This document shows positions 19,594 to 27,849 of a stretch of DNA of 51,918 nucleotides, piece by piece. The notes beneath the pieces are model-generated. The model ran no database searches. It was not told the DNA's origin and worked only from the letters and a program-made list of their open reading frames with translations. Location of the stretch: assembly GCA_946405575.1 (NCBI GenBank), contig CAMJHP010000018.1:1-51918 (forward strand). The letters run 5' to 3'. This stretch comes from an uncultured Bacteroidales bacterium. Lineage in GTDB: Bacteria > Bacteroidota > Bacteroidia > Bacteroidales > F082. Numbering within the stretch: position 1 is the stretch's first letter; each line of letters opens with the position of its first letter. A program made the translations under genes and the position numbers.

Positions 19594-20433
19594 TTATTCT
19601 ACTTCATTGAGGTCACCTGTGACGGTACCTTCAATAGTGGCTGGAATAGATACTGGAGAACCAGGGAAGGAAATGTTACCTGTACCAGTCAATGAGCCTT
19701 CAATGGAGAGAATGACATTGTTGATAATACCTGTTATGTCGAGAGTGACGGTGACAGAGGATCCCTCAAAGTTCAACGAATAATCAAAAGGCTCAAAGTC
19801 GATATTGTCTCCGTCTTTTGTGCCCATGGTGGAATAACTGTTTCCTCCATAGTTGACGGTGGCGTTGATGCTGGTTTCGTCTTGGCCTTCCGTGATAATG
19901 ATTTCCATTTCTTCCTCAGTGCTGAGAGGGAGGTTGAACATCAAGGCGGTTGCTGTGGCACTTAAGATTACAGTACCTTGATAGTGTGTTTCTTCAGCAG
20001 GAACAAAGGGGGTGAGACTCTTGAAATTGAGTGTGAGGGTGTCCGCCAGGTTGTTGGTGTCGGTCAGCACGGCAGTCATTATGATGTCGCCACTTTGGTC
20101 GAGTGTCAGGATTTCCTCAAATTCACCGTTGTCAGCTCCTTCCCAAGTTTTAGTCCTCTCAAGGAGCAAGGTTTCACCTGTTTTAAAAGTGACTACGAGT
20201 TCACTAAGCATTTCTCCAGTGCATTCAAATCCTATTTTGAAAGTGTCACCTATGGTGATTTCATCACCTTCTGCAAGGTAACCATCTCCCGTCTTAAGGG
20301 TCAAGGTAGGCTCAACAACCGTAGGTTCAGGATCGGGATTTGGTGTTGGTTCTGGTAATGGTTCTTCTTTCTGGCAGCCAGTCATCAGCATAAAGCCGAA
20401 GAGAGCAAAGATAATAAATGATATTTTTTTCAT
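19594..20433 (-). CDS. Lipoprotein of a tandem paralogous family (copy 3 in transcription order)
   Basis: 279 residues from the ATG at 20433. Lipoprotein signal with Cys20 in MLMTGCQKEE, then a Pro/Glu-rich linker (EPTPNPDPEP). An N-terminal Ig-like beta domain (about 45-145, TLTLKTGDGYLAEGDEITIG) is followed by a C-terminal beta domain (about 150-279) ending GSLTGTGNISF ... GTVTGDLNEVE. Both domains recur in the next gene upstream and the C-terminal one in the third. It is exported and lipid-anchored; the acidic residue directly after QK does not match a clear Bacteroidota surface-export signal. Function unknown. Confidence 0.8.
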   Translation of the reverse strand: MKKISFIIFALFGFMLMTGCQKEEPLPEPTPNPDPEPTVVEPTLTLKTGDGYLAEGDEITIGDTFKIGFECTGEMLSELVVTFKTGETLLLERTKTWEGADNGEFEEILTLDQSGDIIMTAVLTDTNNLADTLTLNFKSLTPFVPAEETHYQGTVILSATATALMFNLPLSTEEEMEIIITEGQDETSINATVNYGGNSYSTMGTKDGDNIDFEPFDYSLNFEGSSVTVTLDITGIINNVILSIEGSLTGTGNISFPGSPVSIPATIEGTVTGDLNEVE

Positions 20434-20457
20434 TTTCAATGTATTAAGTGATTGATA

Positions 20458-21306
20458 TTAATGAGTTATCTTATTCAGGCTCCCACCCACGATAGCATCT
20501 ATTTTTATGGTTCCGTTGTAAATGACCAGATTGATAGAGCCATTGCCTGTGCAGGTGCCATCGATTGCAAGCTTCCCATCAGTTGTCAATGTGCCTTTGA
20601 TGGTATAGTTCATATTCAGTTCGGGTGATATGTTAAACCCATTCAAGTCGTAGTTAAAGGTGACCACATCGTTGATAGCCTCAAAGGTGACCACATTGCC
20701 GTCGACTGTGCCACGGCACTCCATGGTTTTGTCTTCAAATTTGCAGGTGCCTTTCACTTCATAGATGTTCTCACCTCCATAGAGGTCAAGGATAACGGGT
20801 ATTTCACGGTCAGTGAATTCTTCTTGGATGGGTTCAGGCTGCATTCCCATTCCCGTGAATTCGGCTTCCATTGCGCCTGTAGCCAAGGCGTTGCCTTCAT
20901 AGTGTCCCACAAACTTTGCGTTGGGTTTTTCTTCACAAAGGATGTTGAAACTACTGAAGGATGTTTGTCCTGCAGCATCTGTAATCGTACCTTTTATGGT
21001 CACAGAACCCGTTGCGTCAACAGTGAAAGAGTGGGAAAGGCTGTAGCTGGCAAGTTTTTCGAGCTCTTCCGAATAACAGGTTAGGATGGAACCATTTTGT
21101 GAAAGAGTGATTTCCATTTTGATCAGGTTTTCGCCTGAGGCGACAAATCCAACCGTGATTTCGTCCCCTGAAAATATAAAACTGCCCTCTGTGACATAGC
21201 CCGTTCCATTAAATACGTTAATGGTGGGTGCAATTGGGTCTTTCTTGCAGCTTGCCAACAAGATCAAGCTGAGGCAGAATGCCATGAAAAATGTGCTTTT
21301 TTTCAT
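20458..21306 (-). CDS. Lipoprotein of a tandem paralogous family (copy 2)
   Basis: 282 residues; lipobox LLASC with Cys20 followed by KKDPIAPT. Same two-domain plan as its downstream neighbour: Ig-like domain (TINVFNGTGYVTEGSFIFSG, compare TLKTGDGYLAEGDEITIG) and a C-terminal domain starting KFVGHYEGNA and ending GTCTGNGSINL ... AIVGGSLNKITH. The gap to the downstream copy is 24 bases and to the upstream copy 18, so the three form one operon. A Met/Pro-rich loop (GMGMQPEPIQEE) is unique to this copy. Function unknown. Confidence 0.8.
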   Translation of the reverse strand: MKKSTFFMAFCLSLILLASCKKDPIAPTINVFNGTGYVTEGSFIFSGDEITVGFVASGENLIKMEITLSQNGSILTCYSEELEKLASYSLSHSFTVDATGSVTIKGTITDAAGQTSFSSFNILCEEKPNAKFVGHYEGNALATGAMEAEFTGMGMQPEPIQEEFTDREIPVILDLYGGENIYEVKGTCKFEDKTMECRGTVDGNVVTFEAINDVVTFNYDLNGFNISPELNMNYTIKGTLTTDGKLAIDGTCTGNGSINLVIYNGTIKIDAIVGGSLNKITH

Positions 21307-21324
21307 GATGATATGTGTTATAAA

Positions 21325-21843
21325 TTATTGCCTAGTGAGTTTTCCGTTTATAGTACCTGAAACTTCATTAAGAACGTTCTCAAAGCCATTGAGAGTGAAT
21401 GAGCCATCGCCTGTAAAAGAGCCAGTGATTATCAGTGTGTCATTTGCTGCTTTCGTGCCTTCCATTAGCAAATCCAAATTAAAGAGATAGGGATTAATTT
21501 GATGCGTCTCATCGATGACGAGGCGAACCGTTCCGAAGTCGGCTTTCTCGGCCGTTGCAGTGCCAGAGGTTTGGTGCGACTCGTTTTCGACGGTCACCGT
21601 AGCCGTGATGGCATTGGCTTCTTTGCCTTTGGCAATGTCCATTCTGATGCTGTCGATGGGGAAACTCAGACCCGTTTGAGCCTGATTGTTCATCGAAGAG
21701 ATGGTGAGCGTGAACTTTCCAATGTAGTTACCAACATAATTTGATGTGTAGTCAACAGCTTCTGGTGTTGGTTCAACGGGTTTCTTGCAAGCTGCGAACA
21801 GAACCACGAAACAGCTTAATGCGATGATGAGTGTTTTCTTCAT
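21325..21843 (-). CDS. Lipoprotein of a tandem paralogous family (copy 1, short)
   Basis: 172 residues from the ATG at 21843; the longer open frame to 22089 crosses the promoter and lacks a signal peptide at its start. Lipobox VVLFAAC with Cys19, then KKPVEPTPEAV. Only the C-terminal domain of the family is present: YVGNYIGKFTLTIS, GTATAEKADFGTVRL, and the family ending GSFTGDGSFTL ... GTINGKLTRQ. It is the first gene of the operon and has the best-spaced promoter. The missing Ig-like domain may be an ancestral state or a loss. Function unknown. Confidence 0.8.
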   Translation of the reverse strand: MKKTLIIALSCFVVLFAACKKPVEPTPEAVDYTSNYVGNYIGKFTLTISSMNNQAQTGLSFPIDSIRMDIAKGKEANAITATVTVENESHQTSGTATAEKADFGTVRLVIDETHQINPYLFNLDLLMEGTKAANDTLIITGSFTGDGSFTLNGFENVLNEVSGTINGKLTRQ

Positions 21844-21896
21844 AATTTGAACGGTTTTGTATTGATGAAAATAATTACCAAAGTTGATTTTGCATG

Positions 21897-21925
21897 CAAA
21901 AATAAGACCAATTTGTTTTTGACAA
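21897..21925 (-). promoter_or_regulatory. Predicted promoter of the lipoprotein operon
   Basis: On the minus strand TTG (21923-21925), 18-base spacer and TATTTTTG (21897-21904), about 54 bases before the first lipoprotein start. Confidence 0.5.
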
Positions 21926-21946
21926 CGGAATTCCATCAAAAAATTG

Positions 21947-21954
21947 TATTTTTG
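21947..21954 (+). promoter_or_regulatory. Candidate -7 box for the NhaC-type antiporter
   Basis: TATTTTTG, 17 bases before the ATG at 21972. TTTG at 21918-21921 is 25 bases upstream, longer than usual. Confidence 0.4.
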
Positions 21955-21971
21955 AGCCTCATTTTGTGCAT

Positions 21972-23627
21972 ATGAAAAGGAAATGGATTGGCTTGATGGT
22001 GGCATTTGCCCTTGTGTTGGGGTTGGTGTTGCTATATGTTTTAGGCCCAGCGACAGCTTCCATGCCGCTTTGGATGTCGATTCTACCACCTTTAGTGGCT
22101 ATAGTGATGGCCTTATTAATAAAGGAAGTGATCTCCTCACTCTTTGTGGGCATCCTGACGGGCACATTCCTGATGGCATATTATGGTGGGGCTAGTCCAG
22201 CAGCTGCATTGGGCGGTGGATTATTGCGGGTGGTGGACACCTACGTTGTAGGCTCTCTGTTCGATGCCGACCATGTGACAATCATCGTCTTCACGCTGAT
22301 TATAGGAGGCATGGTGCGCATCATCACTGCCAATGGAGGTATGCAGGGCGTGGTCAATTGGCTGTCGAAGCGGGCACGAGGGCCTCGTTCTGGACAACTG
22401 ATGACCTTCCTGATGGATCTTTGTATTTTCTTTGACGACTATTCCAATACCCTTGTGGTGGGCAATACTATGCGCCCCATCGCTGACAAGCTGAAAGTAT
22501 CGCGAGAGAAACTAGCTTACATCGTGGACTCCACATCGGCACCTGTGGTGGCCGTGGCTTTCGTCACCACTTGGATTGGCGCAGAACTGAGCTATATTCA
22601 GGACGGCATCCGCACTATCGGGTTGGAGACTTCGGCCTATTCAGTATTTTTCCATTCTTTGACTTATAGCTTCTATCCTTTCCTCACCCTCGGCTTCGTA
22701 TTGATGATCATCGTCAGTGGCCGTGACTTTGGCCCGATGTTGTCTGCAGAGCGCAAAGCCCGAATGGCTTCTACGATGGAAACCGAGATGGCAGACAAAG
22801 TGACAAAGCAGGCGTATATCATTGATGCTTTGGTGCCCTTAGCAGTACTGATTTTTGGAACCATCATCGGGCTAATAGCCACAGGTTATGATGCTTCGGT
22901 GTGGCAAACAGGAATGGGCTTTTTCTCCAAACTCTCCGTTACCATCGGGGCAGCCAATTCCTACAAGGCCTTGCTTTGGGCTTCAGTATTGTCGCTGTTG
23001 ATGGCCATCGTGGTTACCTTATTGCGAGGATCCTTGACCTTTGCCAAAGTGATGGAGGAGATGGTGGAAGGCTTCAAATCTATGTTCAATGCGGTTTTGA
23101 TTCTCACAATGGCTTGGTCTATCGCATTGGTGACCAAAGATATGCATACGGCCGAGTTTGTCTCACAGCTGTTGCTGAAATGGTCGTTGTCGCCTGCTGT
23201 GGTTCCTGTGTTGACTTTCCTTTTGGCTGCCTTGATTGGTTTCTCAACGGGTACGTCTTGGGGCACGATGGCCATCCTCTATCCATTGATTCTGCCCTCA
23301 TCATGGCTGTTGTGCCAAGAACAGGGTTTAACTGCGGAAACCACTATGCCATTGTTCTATAATGTTGTTGCCTCGGTGCTGGCGGGCTCCGTTATGGGTG
23401 ACCATTGTAGTCCAATTTCCGATACTACCATTATGAGCTCCTTGGCTTCCAGCTGCAATCATTTGCAGCACGTCAGCACACAGATGCCCTATGCTCTAAC
23501 AGTGGGGGGCGTGGCCTTGCTTATTGGCGTACTACCCACTGCTTTAGGTTTACCCTCTTGGATTGCCTTCCTGATGGGGTTTATGGTACTTTGGCTGATT
23601 GTTAGGATGGTTGGTAAGAAAGTATAA
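21972..23627 (+). CDS. nhaC: NhaC-family Na+/H+ antiporter-like membrane protein
   Basis: 551 residues with about 12 membrane segments. Recognisable family motifs: FFDDYSNTLVVGNTMRPI with acidic residues inside the membrane, VDSTSAPVVAVAFVTTWIGAEL, GFSTGTSWGTMAILYPL, and GDHCSPISDTTIMSSLASSC. These are conserved in NhaC antiporters, which exchange cytoplasmic Na+ for H+; related members exchange malate and lactate, so the substrate is not certain. The ATG at 21972 is preferred to the upstream GTG at 21966. Stands alone, divergent from the lipoprotein operon. Together with a Na+-type V-ATPase it suggests a sodium cycle. Confidence 0.82.
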   Translation: MKRKWIGLMVAFALVLGLVLLYVLGPATASMPLWMSILPPLVAIVMALLIKEVISSLFVGILTGTFLMAYYGGASPAAALGGGLLRVVDTYVVGSLFDADHVTIIVFTLIIGGMVRIITANGGMQGVVNWLSKRARGPRSGQLMTFLMDLCIFFDDYSNTLVVGNTMRPIADKLKVSREKLAYIVDSTSAPVVAVAFVTTWIGAELSYIQDGIRTIGLETSAYSVFFHSLTYSFYPFLTLGFVLMIIVSGRDFGPMLSAERKARMASTMETEMADKVTKQAYIIDALVPLAVLIFGTIIGLIATGYDASVWQTGMGFFSKLSVTIGAANSYKALLWASVLSLLMAIVVTLLRGSLTFAKVMEEMVEGFKSMFNAVLILTMAWSIALVTKDMHTAEFVSQLLLKWSLSPAVVPVLTFLLAALIGFSTGTSWGTMAILYPLILPSSWLLCQEQGLTAETTMPLFYNVVASVLAGSVMGDHCSPISDTTIMSSLASSCNHLQHVSTQMPYALTVGGVALLIGVLPTALGLPSWIAFLMGFMVLWLIVRMVGKKV

Positions 23628-23687
23628 GACGCTCCAAGAAATCTTCTCCAAGCCCACAAAAAGACGATTGTCTCTTTCCATAATGAA

Positions 23688-26171
23688 TTATTCCTGAAAA
23701 TACACTCTCTTCACACGCTGCGAAACTCGGGTCATAATTTCATAGGGTATCGTTTGGCATGCCTTGGCAATGTCAGCAATGTCGTGCTCAGCATCGAAAA
23801 TGACCACGGTGTCGCCCTCAGAGGCTTCCACTTCAGTGAGGTCAAGCATACACATATCCATACAGATATCACCCACCACAGACACTTGCTGTCCGTTCAC
23901 ATAGAATTTACCATTGCCATTGCCCAATAGGCGCGAAAGGCCATCGGCATAGCCAATAGGCACAATGCCTATAAGCATATCGTGTGCGGCATACCCATGT
24001 CGGTTGTAGCCTATGCTGTCGCCAGCTGGAACATGCTTGATCTGGTTAATAGTCGTCTTGAGTGACACTACAGGTTGCAAAATGCCTTTGTCGGCCTCAC
24101 AAGTAGGCACACCATATAAACCAATACCCAAACGCACCATATCGAACTGGTACTGCGGGAAACGGGAGATACCCGCTGTATTCAAAATATGACGCAACAC
24201 CTGCGGAAAAGCCTCTTTGATGATCGCGCTGCCTTCCTCGAAACAAAGGATTTGTCTCAAGGAGAATGCATCTTCAGCAGGATTGTCGGCTGTGGCAAGA
24301 TGCGAAAACACACTCTTCACGTGAAGCATCGGATTGGCTTGGATACGACGAATGAGCTCGGGCAATTCATTGTTCGAGAAACCCAAGCGGTGCATACCCG
24401 TGTCAAGCTTGATGTGTACATTCAGCGGATGAGCCTCGGGTAACGCGAGATTCCCTACGGCCCGCTCTATGAATTCCAAATTGCGGAAACTAAACACTTC
24501 AGGCTCAAGGTGGTATTTGATGATATTATCATAGCTGTTCACTTCGGGACTCATCACCATAATAGGCAAATTGATTCCGGCACGACGCAACTCCACGCCC
24601 TCATCCGCAAAAGCAACAGTCAGATAATCAACATTATGGTATTGAAGTACGTTGGACACTTCAAGATTGCCGCTCCCGTAACCGAAAGCCTTCACCATCA
24701 CCATCAGCTTGGTTTCAGGCTTGATTTTGGAGCGAAAATGATTCAGATTGCTAACCAAGTGGTTAAAGTTGATCTCAAGCACTGTTTCATGAGCTTTTTC
24801 CTGCAACTCCATACCGATTTGCTCGAACTCGAAAGCGCGAGCGCCTTTCAGAAGGATAGTTTGGTTACTGAATTTCGAAAAAGGGAAATGTGCCAAGAAA
24901 TCGCCCACATTGGGATAGAAATAGCACTCCATATCGAACTTGCTGGCCTGACGTGAGATACCTACACCAATACCAATGAGCATATCAACACCCTTAGTTT
25001 TTAGCAATTGCGCTATCTCAGCGTACAAATCAATCTCGCTACGTCCACTTTGCAGAATGTCAGACAAAATCACAACTTTACGCTTGTGCTGATGTTGCTG
25101 CCTCATCACGTCCAAAGCGATGGACAATGAATTGACATCGGAATTGTAATAATCGTTGATAATGGTACAATTATTCATTCCTGCCTTGATTTCCAACCGC
25201 ATAGCGATAGATGTCAGCATCATAAGCTTTTCGGCAATACTCTCCGGCTTCATTTGCATCAACAAACCAACAGCAATGCAATGGATGGCGTTCTCGATGG
25301 ACGCATCGTCAGCGAAAGGGATGGCGAAGGACAATACATTGTTTTGATAGTCACATTCGATAGTGGAAGATTTTTCTTTCTTCTTCACATGCCTAACAAA
25401 CAGGTCTGCCTCTTCAAACTTCCGACTCCAGGTAAACAACTTCACTTTCGATGCCAATCCCGACCGAATAACAACTTGTTGTATTTCAGAATAATCCATA
25501 CAATACACCAACGACTTTGCCTTCGTAAAGAGATTCATTTTCTCCCCTACTTTTTGGGCTCGGTTGATGAAGTTTTCCTCATGGGCTTGCCCGATATTGG
25601 TGAACACACCGATAGTCGGGCGTATGATATCTTGCAGCGCCATCATCTCATCAGGCTCAGAAATGCCCGCCTCGAAAATGGCCAAATTGTTGTTCTCATT
25701 CATCTGCCACACTGAAAGCGGCACTCCCACTTGCGAGTTGTAGCTTTTTGGACTACGAACAATGTCGTAGCTGGAGCTAAACATCTGATAAAGCCATTCT
25801 TTGACAATGGTTTTACCATTACTACCCGTAATACCTATAACAGGAATGTTGAATTGCTGACGATGATAGGAAGCCAGTACCTGCAAGGCCTTCAAAGTAT
25901 CCGCAACTACAATGAACGATGCTTCTTGACAAGATGCCTTGGGTAGATTTTTCACAACAAACGCTCTGACGCCTTTCTCATATAATTCCTCTATGTATTT
26001 ATGTCCATCGTTGCGTTGGCTCATCAAGGCAAAAAACAATGTTTGATCGACATCCATCAAGTGACGGCTATCGATAAGTAAATCACTGACATTCCTCTCA
26101 GTTGATGCACCAACAAGCTTCCCACCGACAATTTCTGCAATCTTTTGCAAGGAATAAAACTGATGTTGCAT
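23688..26171 (-). CDS. murF-alr: Bifunctional UDP-MurNAc-tripeptide:D-Ala-D-Ala ligase / alanine racemase
   Basis: 827 residues, a fusion known in Bacteroidota. The MurF part (1-455) has Mur-ligase P-loop GITGSNGKTIVKEW (113-126), the TNIGQAHEENF segment and DYYNSDVNSLSIALD; it adds D-Ala-D-Ala to the UDP-MurNAc-tripeptide. The racemase part (462-827) is a PLP barrel enzyme with the lysine in VKAFGYGSG (Lys494), and the second catalytic base, Tyr, in SIGYNRHGYAA; it supplies D-alanine. Joining both steps keeps D-Ala supply next to its use in the cytoplasm. In MurF the usual GNGKT...T motif ends in KTIVK instead of KTTTK, a small deviation. A -7 box lies just upstream. Confidence 0.95.
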   Translation of the reverse strand: MQHQFYSLQKIAEIVGGKLVGASTERNVSDLLIDSRHLMDVDQTLFFALMSQRNDGHKYIEELYEKGVRAFVVKNLPKASCQEASFIVVADTLKALQVLASYHRQQFNIPVIGITGSNGKTIVKEWLYQMFSSSYDIVRSPKSYNSQVGVPLSVWQMNENNNLAIFEAGISEPDEMMALQDIIRPTIGVFTNIGQAHEENFINRAQKVGEKMNLFTKAKSLVYCMDYSEIQQVVIRSGLASKVKLFTWSRKFEEADLFVRHVKKKEKSSTIECDYQNNVLSFAIPFADDASIENAIHCIAVGLLMQMKPESIAEKLMMLTSIAMRLEIKAGMNNCTIINDYYNSDVNSLSIALDVMRQQHQHKRKVVILSDILQSGRSEIDLYAEIAQLLKTKGVDMLIGIGVGISRQASKFDMECYFYPNVGDFLAHFPFSKFSNQTILLKGARAFEFEQIGMELQEKAHETVLEINFNHLVSNLNHFRSKIKPETKLMVMVKAFGYGSGNLEVSNVLQYHNVDYLTVAFADEGVELRRAGINLPIMVMSPEVNSYDNIIKYHLEPEVFSFRNLEFIERAVGNLALPEAHPLNVHIKLDTGMHRLGFSNNELPELIRRIQANPMLHVKSVFSHLATADNPAEDAFSLRQILCFEEGSAIIKEAFPQVLRHILNTAGISRFPQYQFDMVRLGIGLYGVPTCEADKGILQPVVSLKTTINQIKHVPAGDSIGYNRHGYAAHDMLIGIVPIGYADGLSRLLGNGNGKFYVNGQQVSVVGDICMDMCMLDLTEVEASEGDTVVIFDAEHDIADIAKACQTIPYEIMTRVSQRVKRVYFQE

Positions 26172-26193
26172 AGAATTCTATTCAAATTTCCCG

Positions 26194-26201
26194 CAAAAAT
26201 A
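26194..26201 (-). promoter_or_regulatory. Candidate -7 box for murF-alr
   Basis: TATTTTTG on the minus strand, 22 bases before the start codon, giving a leader of about 15 bases. No TTTG at standard spacing. Confidence 0.4.
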
Positions 26202-26222
26202 CTGCTTTTTCTGAAAAAACGC

Positions 26223-26230
26223 TATATTTG
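26223..26230 (+). promoter_or_regulatory. Candidate -7 box for pssA
   Basis: TATATTTG, 22 bases before the pssA ATG, divergent from the murF-alr box 21 bases away. Confidence 0.4.
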
Positions 26231-26252
26231 CAGTGTTTAAAAATCCAACAAT

Positions 26253-26966
26253 ATGAACATCAAACAACATCTCCCCAATGCCATCACCTGTGGCAATCTA
26301 CTTTCAGGCTGCTTCTCCATCCTATTTCTTACCCTTGATATGCCTGTCAAAGCTGCCTATATGATTTTTGTGGCAGGTCTATTTGATTTTTTAGACGGGT
26401 TCACCGCCCGTCTACTCCATACGCATTCACCTATTGGTGCCAACCTAGATTCTCTATCCGATATGGTCTCTTTCGGCGTAGCACCTGGATTCATTATGTG
26501 TTGGCTTATGGATCGAGCCACCGACATTCCTTCCGTTACTTTATTAGGTATATGCATTCTACCAAGTTTGGCTTTTCTATTGCCTATGTTTTCGGCTATT
26601 CGTTTGGCCAGGTTCAACATCGATGACACACAGAAAACCACTTTCCGAGGCATACCAACACCTGGTATGGCCATCTTCATCGCTTCAATACCTTTGGCAC
26701 TCAGCCAAGTACGTCATCTCAGCGACGGTGCTTTAGGCTATTGGGCCTGTCTAGGCATCACGCTGTTTTTCTCGTTCCTGATGGTAAGCAACTTACGTTT
26801 CTTCTCTTTCAAGATGAATTCAGCGAAGTGGAAAGGCAATGAAGTCAGATGGATTTTCCTGTTGGTTGCTGTGGCAAGTTTTGCCATTTTCCGAATGGTG
26901 GCCTTGCCTTTCGTGATGGTGCTTTATATCTTGATGTCGATTTTCTTCACAAAAAAGATGGAATAA
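26253..26966 (+). CDS. pssA: CDP-diacylglycerol-serine O-phosphatidyltransferase
   Basis: 237 residues with about seven membrane helices. The CDP-alcohol phosphotransferase motif DG-x2-AR-x8-G-x3-D-x3-D is complete: DGFTARLLHTHSPIGANLDS followed by LSD. The start MNIKQHLPNAITCGNLLSGC is typical for Bacteroidota PssA. It makes phosphatidylserine, the precursor of phosphatidylethanolamine, at the inner membrane. The decarboxylase gene (psd), often next to it, is not in this window. It ends convergently with lptB, with a bidirectional hairpin in between. Phosphatidylethanolamine is also the likely head-group donor for ceramide phosphoethanolamine made from the ceramide locus. Confidence 0.93.
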   Translation: MNIKQHLPNAITCGNLLSGCFSILFLTLDMPVKAAYMIFVAGLFDFLDGFTARLLHTHSPIGANLDSLSDMVSFGVAPGFIMCWLMDRATDIPSVTLLGICILPSLAFLLPMFSAIRLARFNIDDTQKTTFRGIPTPGMAIFIASIPLALSQVRHLSDGALGYWACLGITLFFSFLMVSNLRFFSFKMNSAKWKGNEVRWIFLLVAVASFAIFRMVALPFVMVLYILMSIFFTKKME

Positions 26967-26991
26967 GACACGTTTAGCGTCATCGTTAGGA

Positions 26992-27035
26992 ATGAAGCCA
27001 TCCAGAAAACAAGCCTAATATCTGGATGGTTTCAT
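26992..27035. terminator. Hairpin between convergent pssA and lptB
   Basis: ATGAAGCCATCCAGA (26992-27006) pairs with TCTGGATGGTTTCAT (27021-27035) over 15 bases with one G-T pair and a 14-base loop. Position between two convergent stops suggests a two-way terminator, though T-tracts are poor. Confidence 0.6.
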
Positions 27036-27066
27036 CGTTCCTTCTCACAATGACTCAAAACAACTA

Positions 27067-27804
27067 CTACATTTCCTTCTTATGCAAAATGAAATTATGT
27101 CCAAGATACACATCGCGTACGTGTTCATTGGCGGCTAGATCCTCAGGGCTACCTGACATTAGCACCTGCCCATCAAAAAGCAAATAGGCACGGTCGGTGA
27201 TGGAAAGTGTCTCATGCACATTGTGGTCGGTGATGAGCACGCCAATGTTTTTCCTTTTCAGCTTGAAGATAATGCGTTGAATATCCTCCACTGCGATGGG
27301 GTCAACGCCAGCAAAAGGTTCGTCCAAAAGGATGAAGCTGGGATCCACCGCCAAAGCACGAGCTATCTCGGTACGACGACGTTCACCTCCAGAAAGTTGT
27401 ATGCCCTTGCTCTTTCGCACATGCTGCAAACCAAACTCGTCCAACAGGCCTTCCAATTTCTCGGCTTGCTGTTGCTTGGACAGTCCTTTTTTGAATTGCA
27501 TGACCGAAGCAATGTTGTCCTCCACGCTCATCTGACGAAACACCGAAGCTTCCTGCGCTAAATAACCGATGCCGATTTGAGCCCGCTTGTACATTGGTAA
27601 GAATGAAATATCTTGATTTTCAAGGAAAACCTTGCCAGAATAAGGTTTGATAAGCCCCACAACCATATAGAAAGTAGTTGTCTTGCCAGCTCCATTTGGA
27701 CCAAGCAAACCGACAATCTCCCCCTGTTCAAGTTCGACGTTCACGTTGTTGACAACGGTGCGCTGACCGTATTTCTTGACCAAATCTATCGTCTGTAATT
27801 TCAT
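27067..27804 (-). CDS. lptB: LPS export ABC transporter ATPase LptB
   Basis: 245 residues from MKLQTIDLV at 27804; an in-frame ATG at 27849, right behind the upstream stop, would add 15 basic residues that are not typical. Walker A GPNGAGKTT (35-43), Q-loop YLAQEASVFRQMS, signature LSGGERRR, Walker B FILLDEPFAGVDP and the H-loop in LITDHNVHETL are all present; FAGVDPIAV is characteristic of LptB. It powers extraction of lipopolysaccharide from the inner membrane with LptFG. It directly follows kdsD, so Kdo synthesis and LPS export are co-expressed. Confidence 0.94.
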   Translation of the reverse strand: MKLQTIDLVKKYGQRTVVNNVNVELEQGEIVGLLGPNGAGKTTTFYMVVGLIKPYSGKVFLENQDISFLPMYKRAQIGIGYLAQEASVFRQMSVEDNIASVMQFKKGLSKQQQAEKLEGLLDEFGLQHVRKSKGIQLSGGERRRTEIARALAVDPSFILLDEPFAGVDPIAVEDIQRIIFKLKRKNIGVLITDHNVHETLSITDRAYLLFDGQVLMSGSPEDLAANEHVRDVYLGHNFILHKKEM

Positions 27805-27849
27805 TTTATTTCGGTTTTGAAAGAGACGCAAAATCTTGCGTCTTAGCAT

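Noticed and set aside
21844..22089. Upstream extension of the short lipoprotein
   Set aside because: It would place 82 residues before a perfect lipoprotein signal and would span the predicted promoters.
21972..23627. Malate/lactate antiporter instead of Na+/H+ antiporter
   Set aside because: Not excluded, but the motif set is that of NhaC in general and there is no malate or lactate gene nearby, so the family name was kept.
23640..23680. Terminator between nhaC and murF-alr
   Set aside because: Only a four-base stem (AGAC/GTCT) is found, too weak to call.
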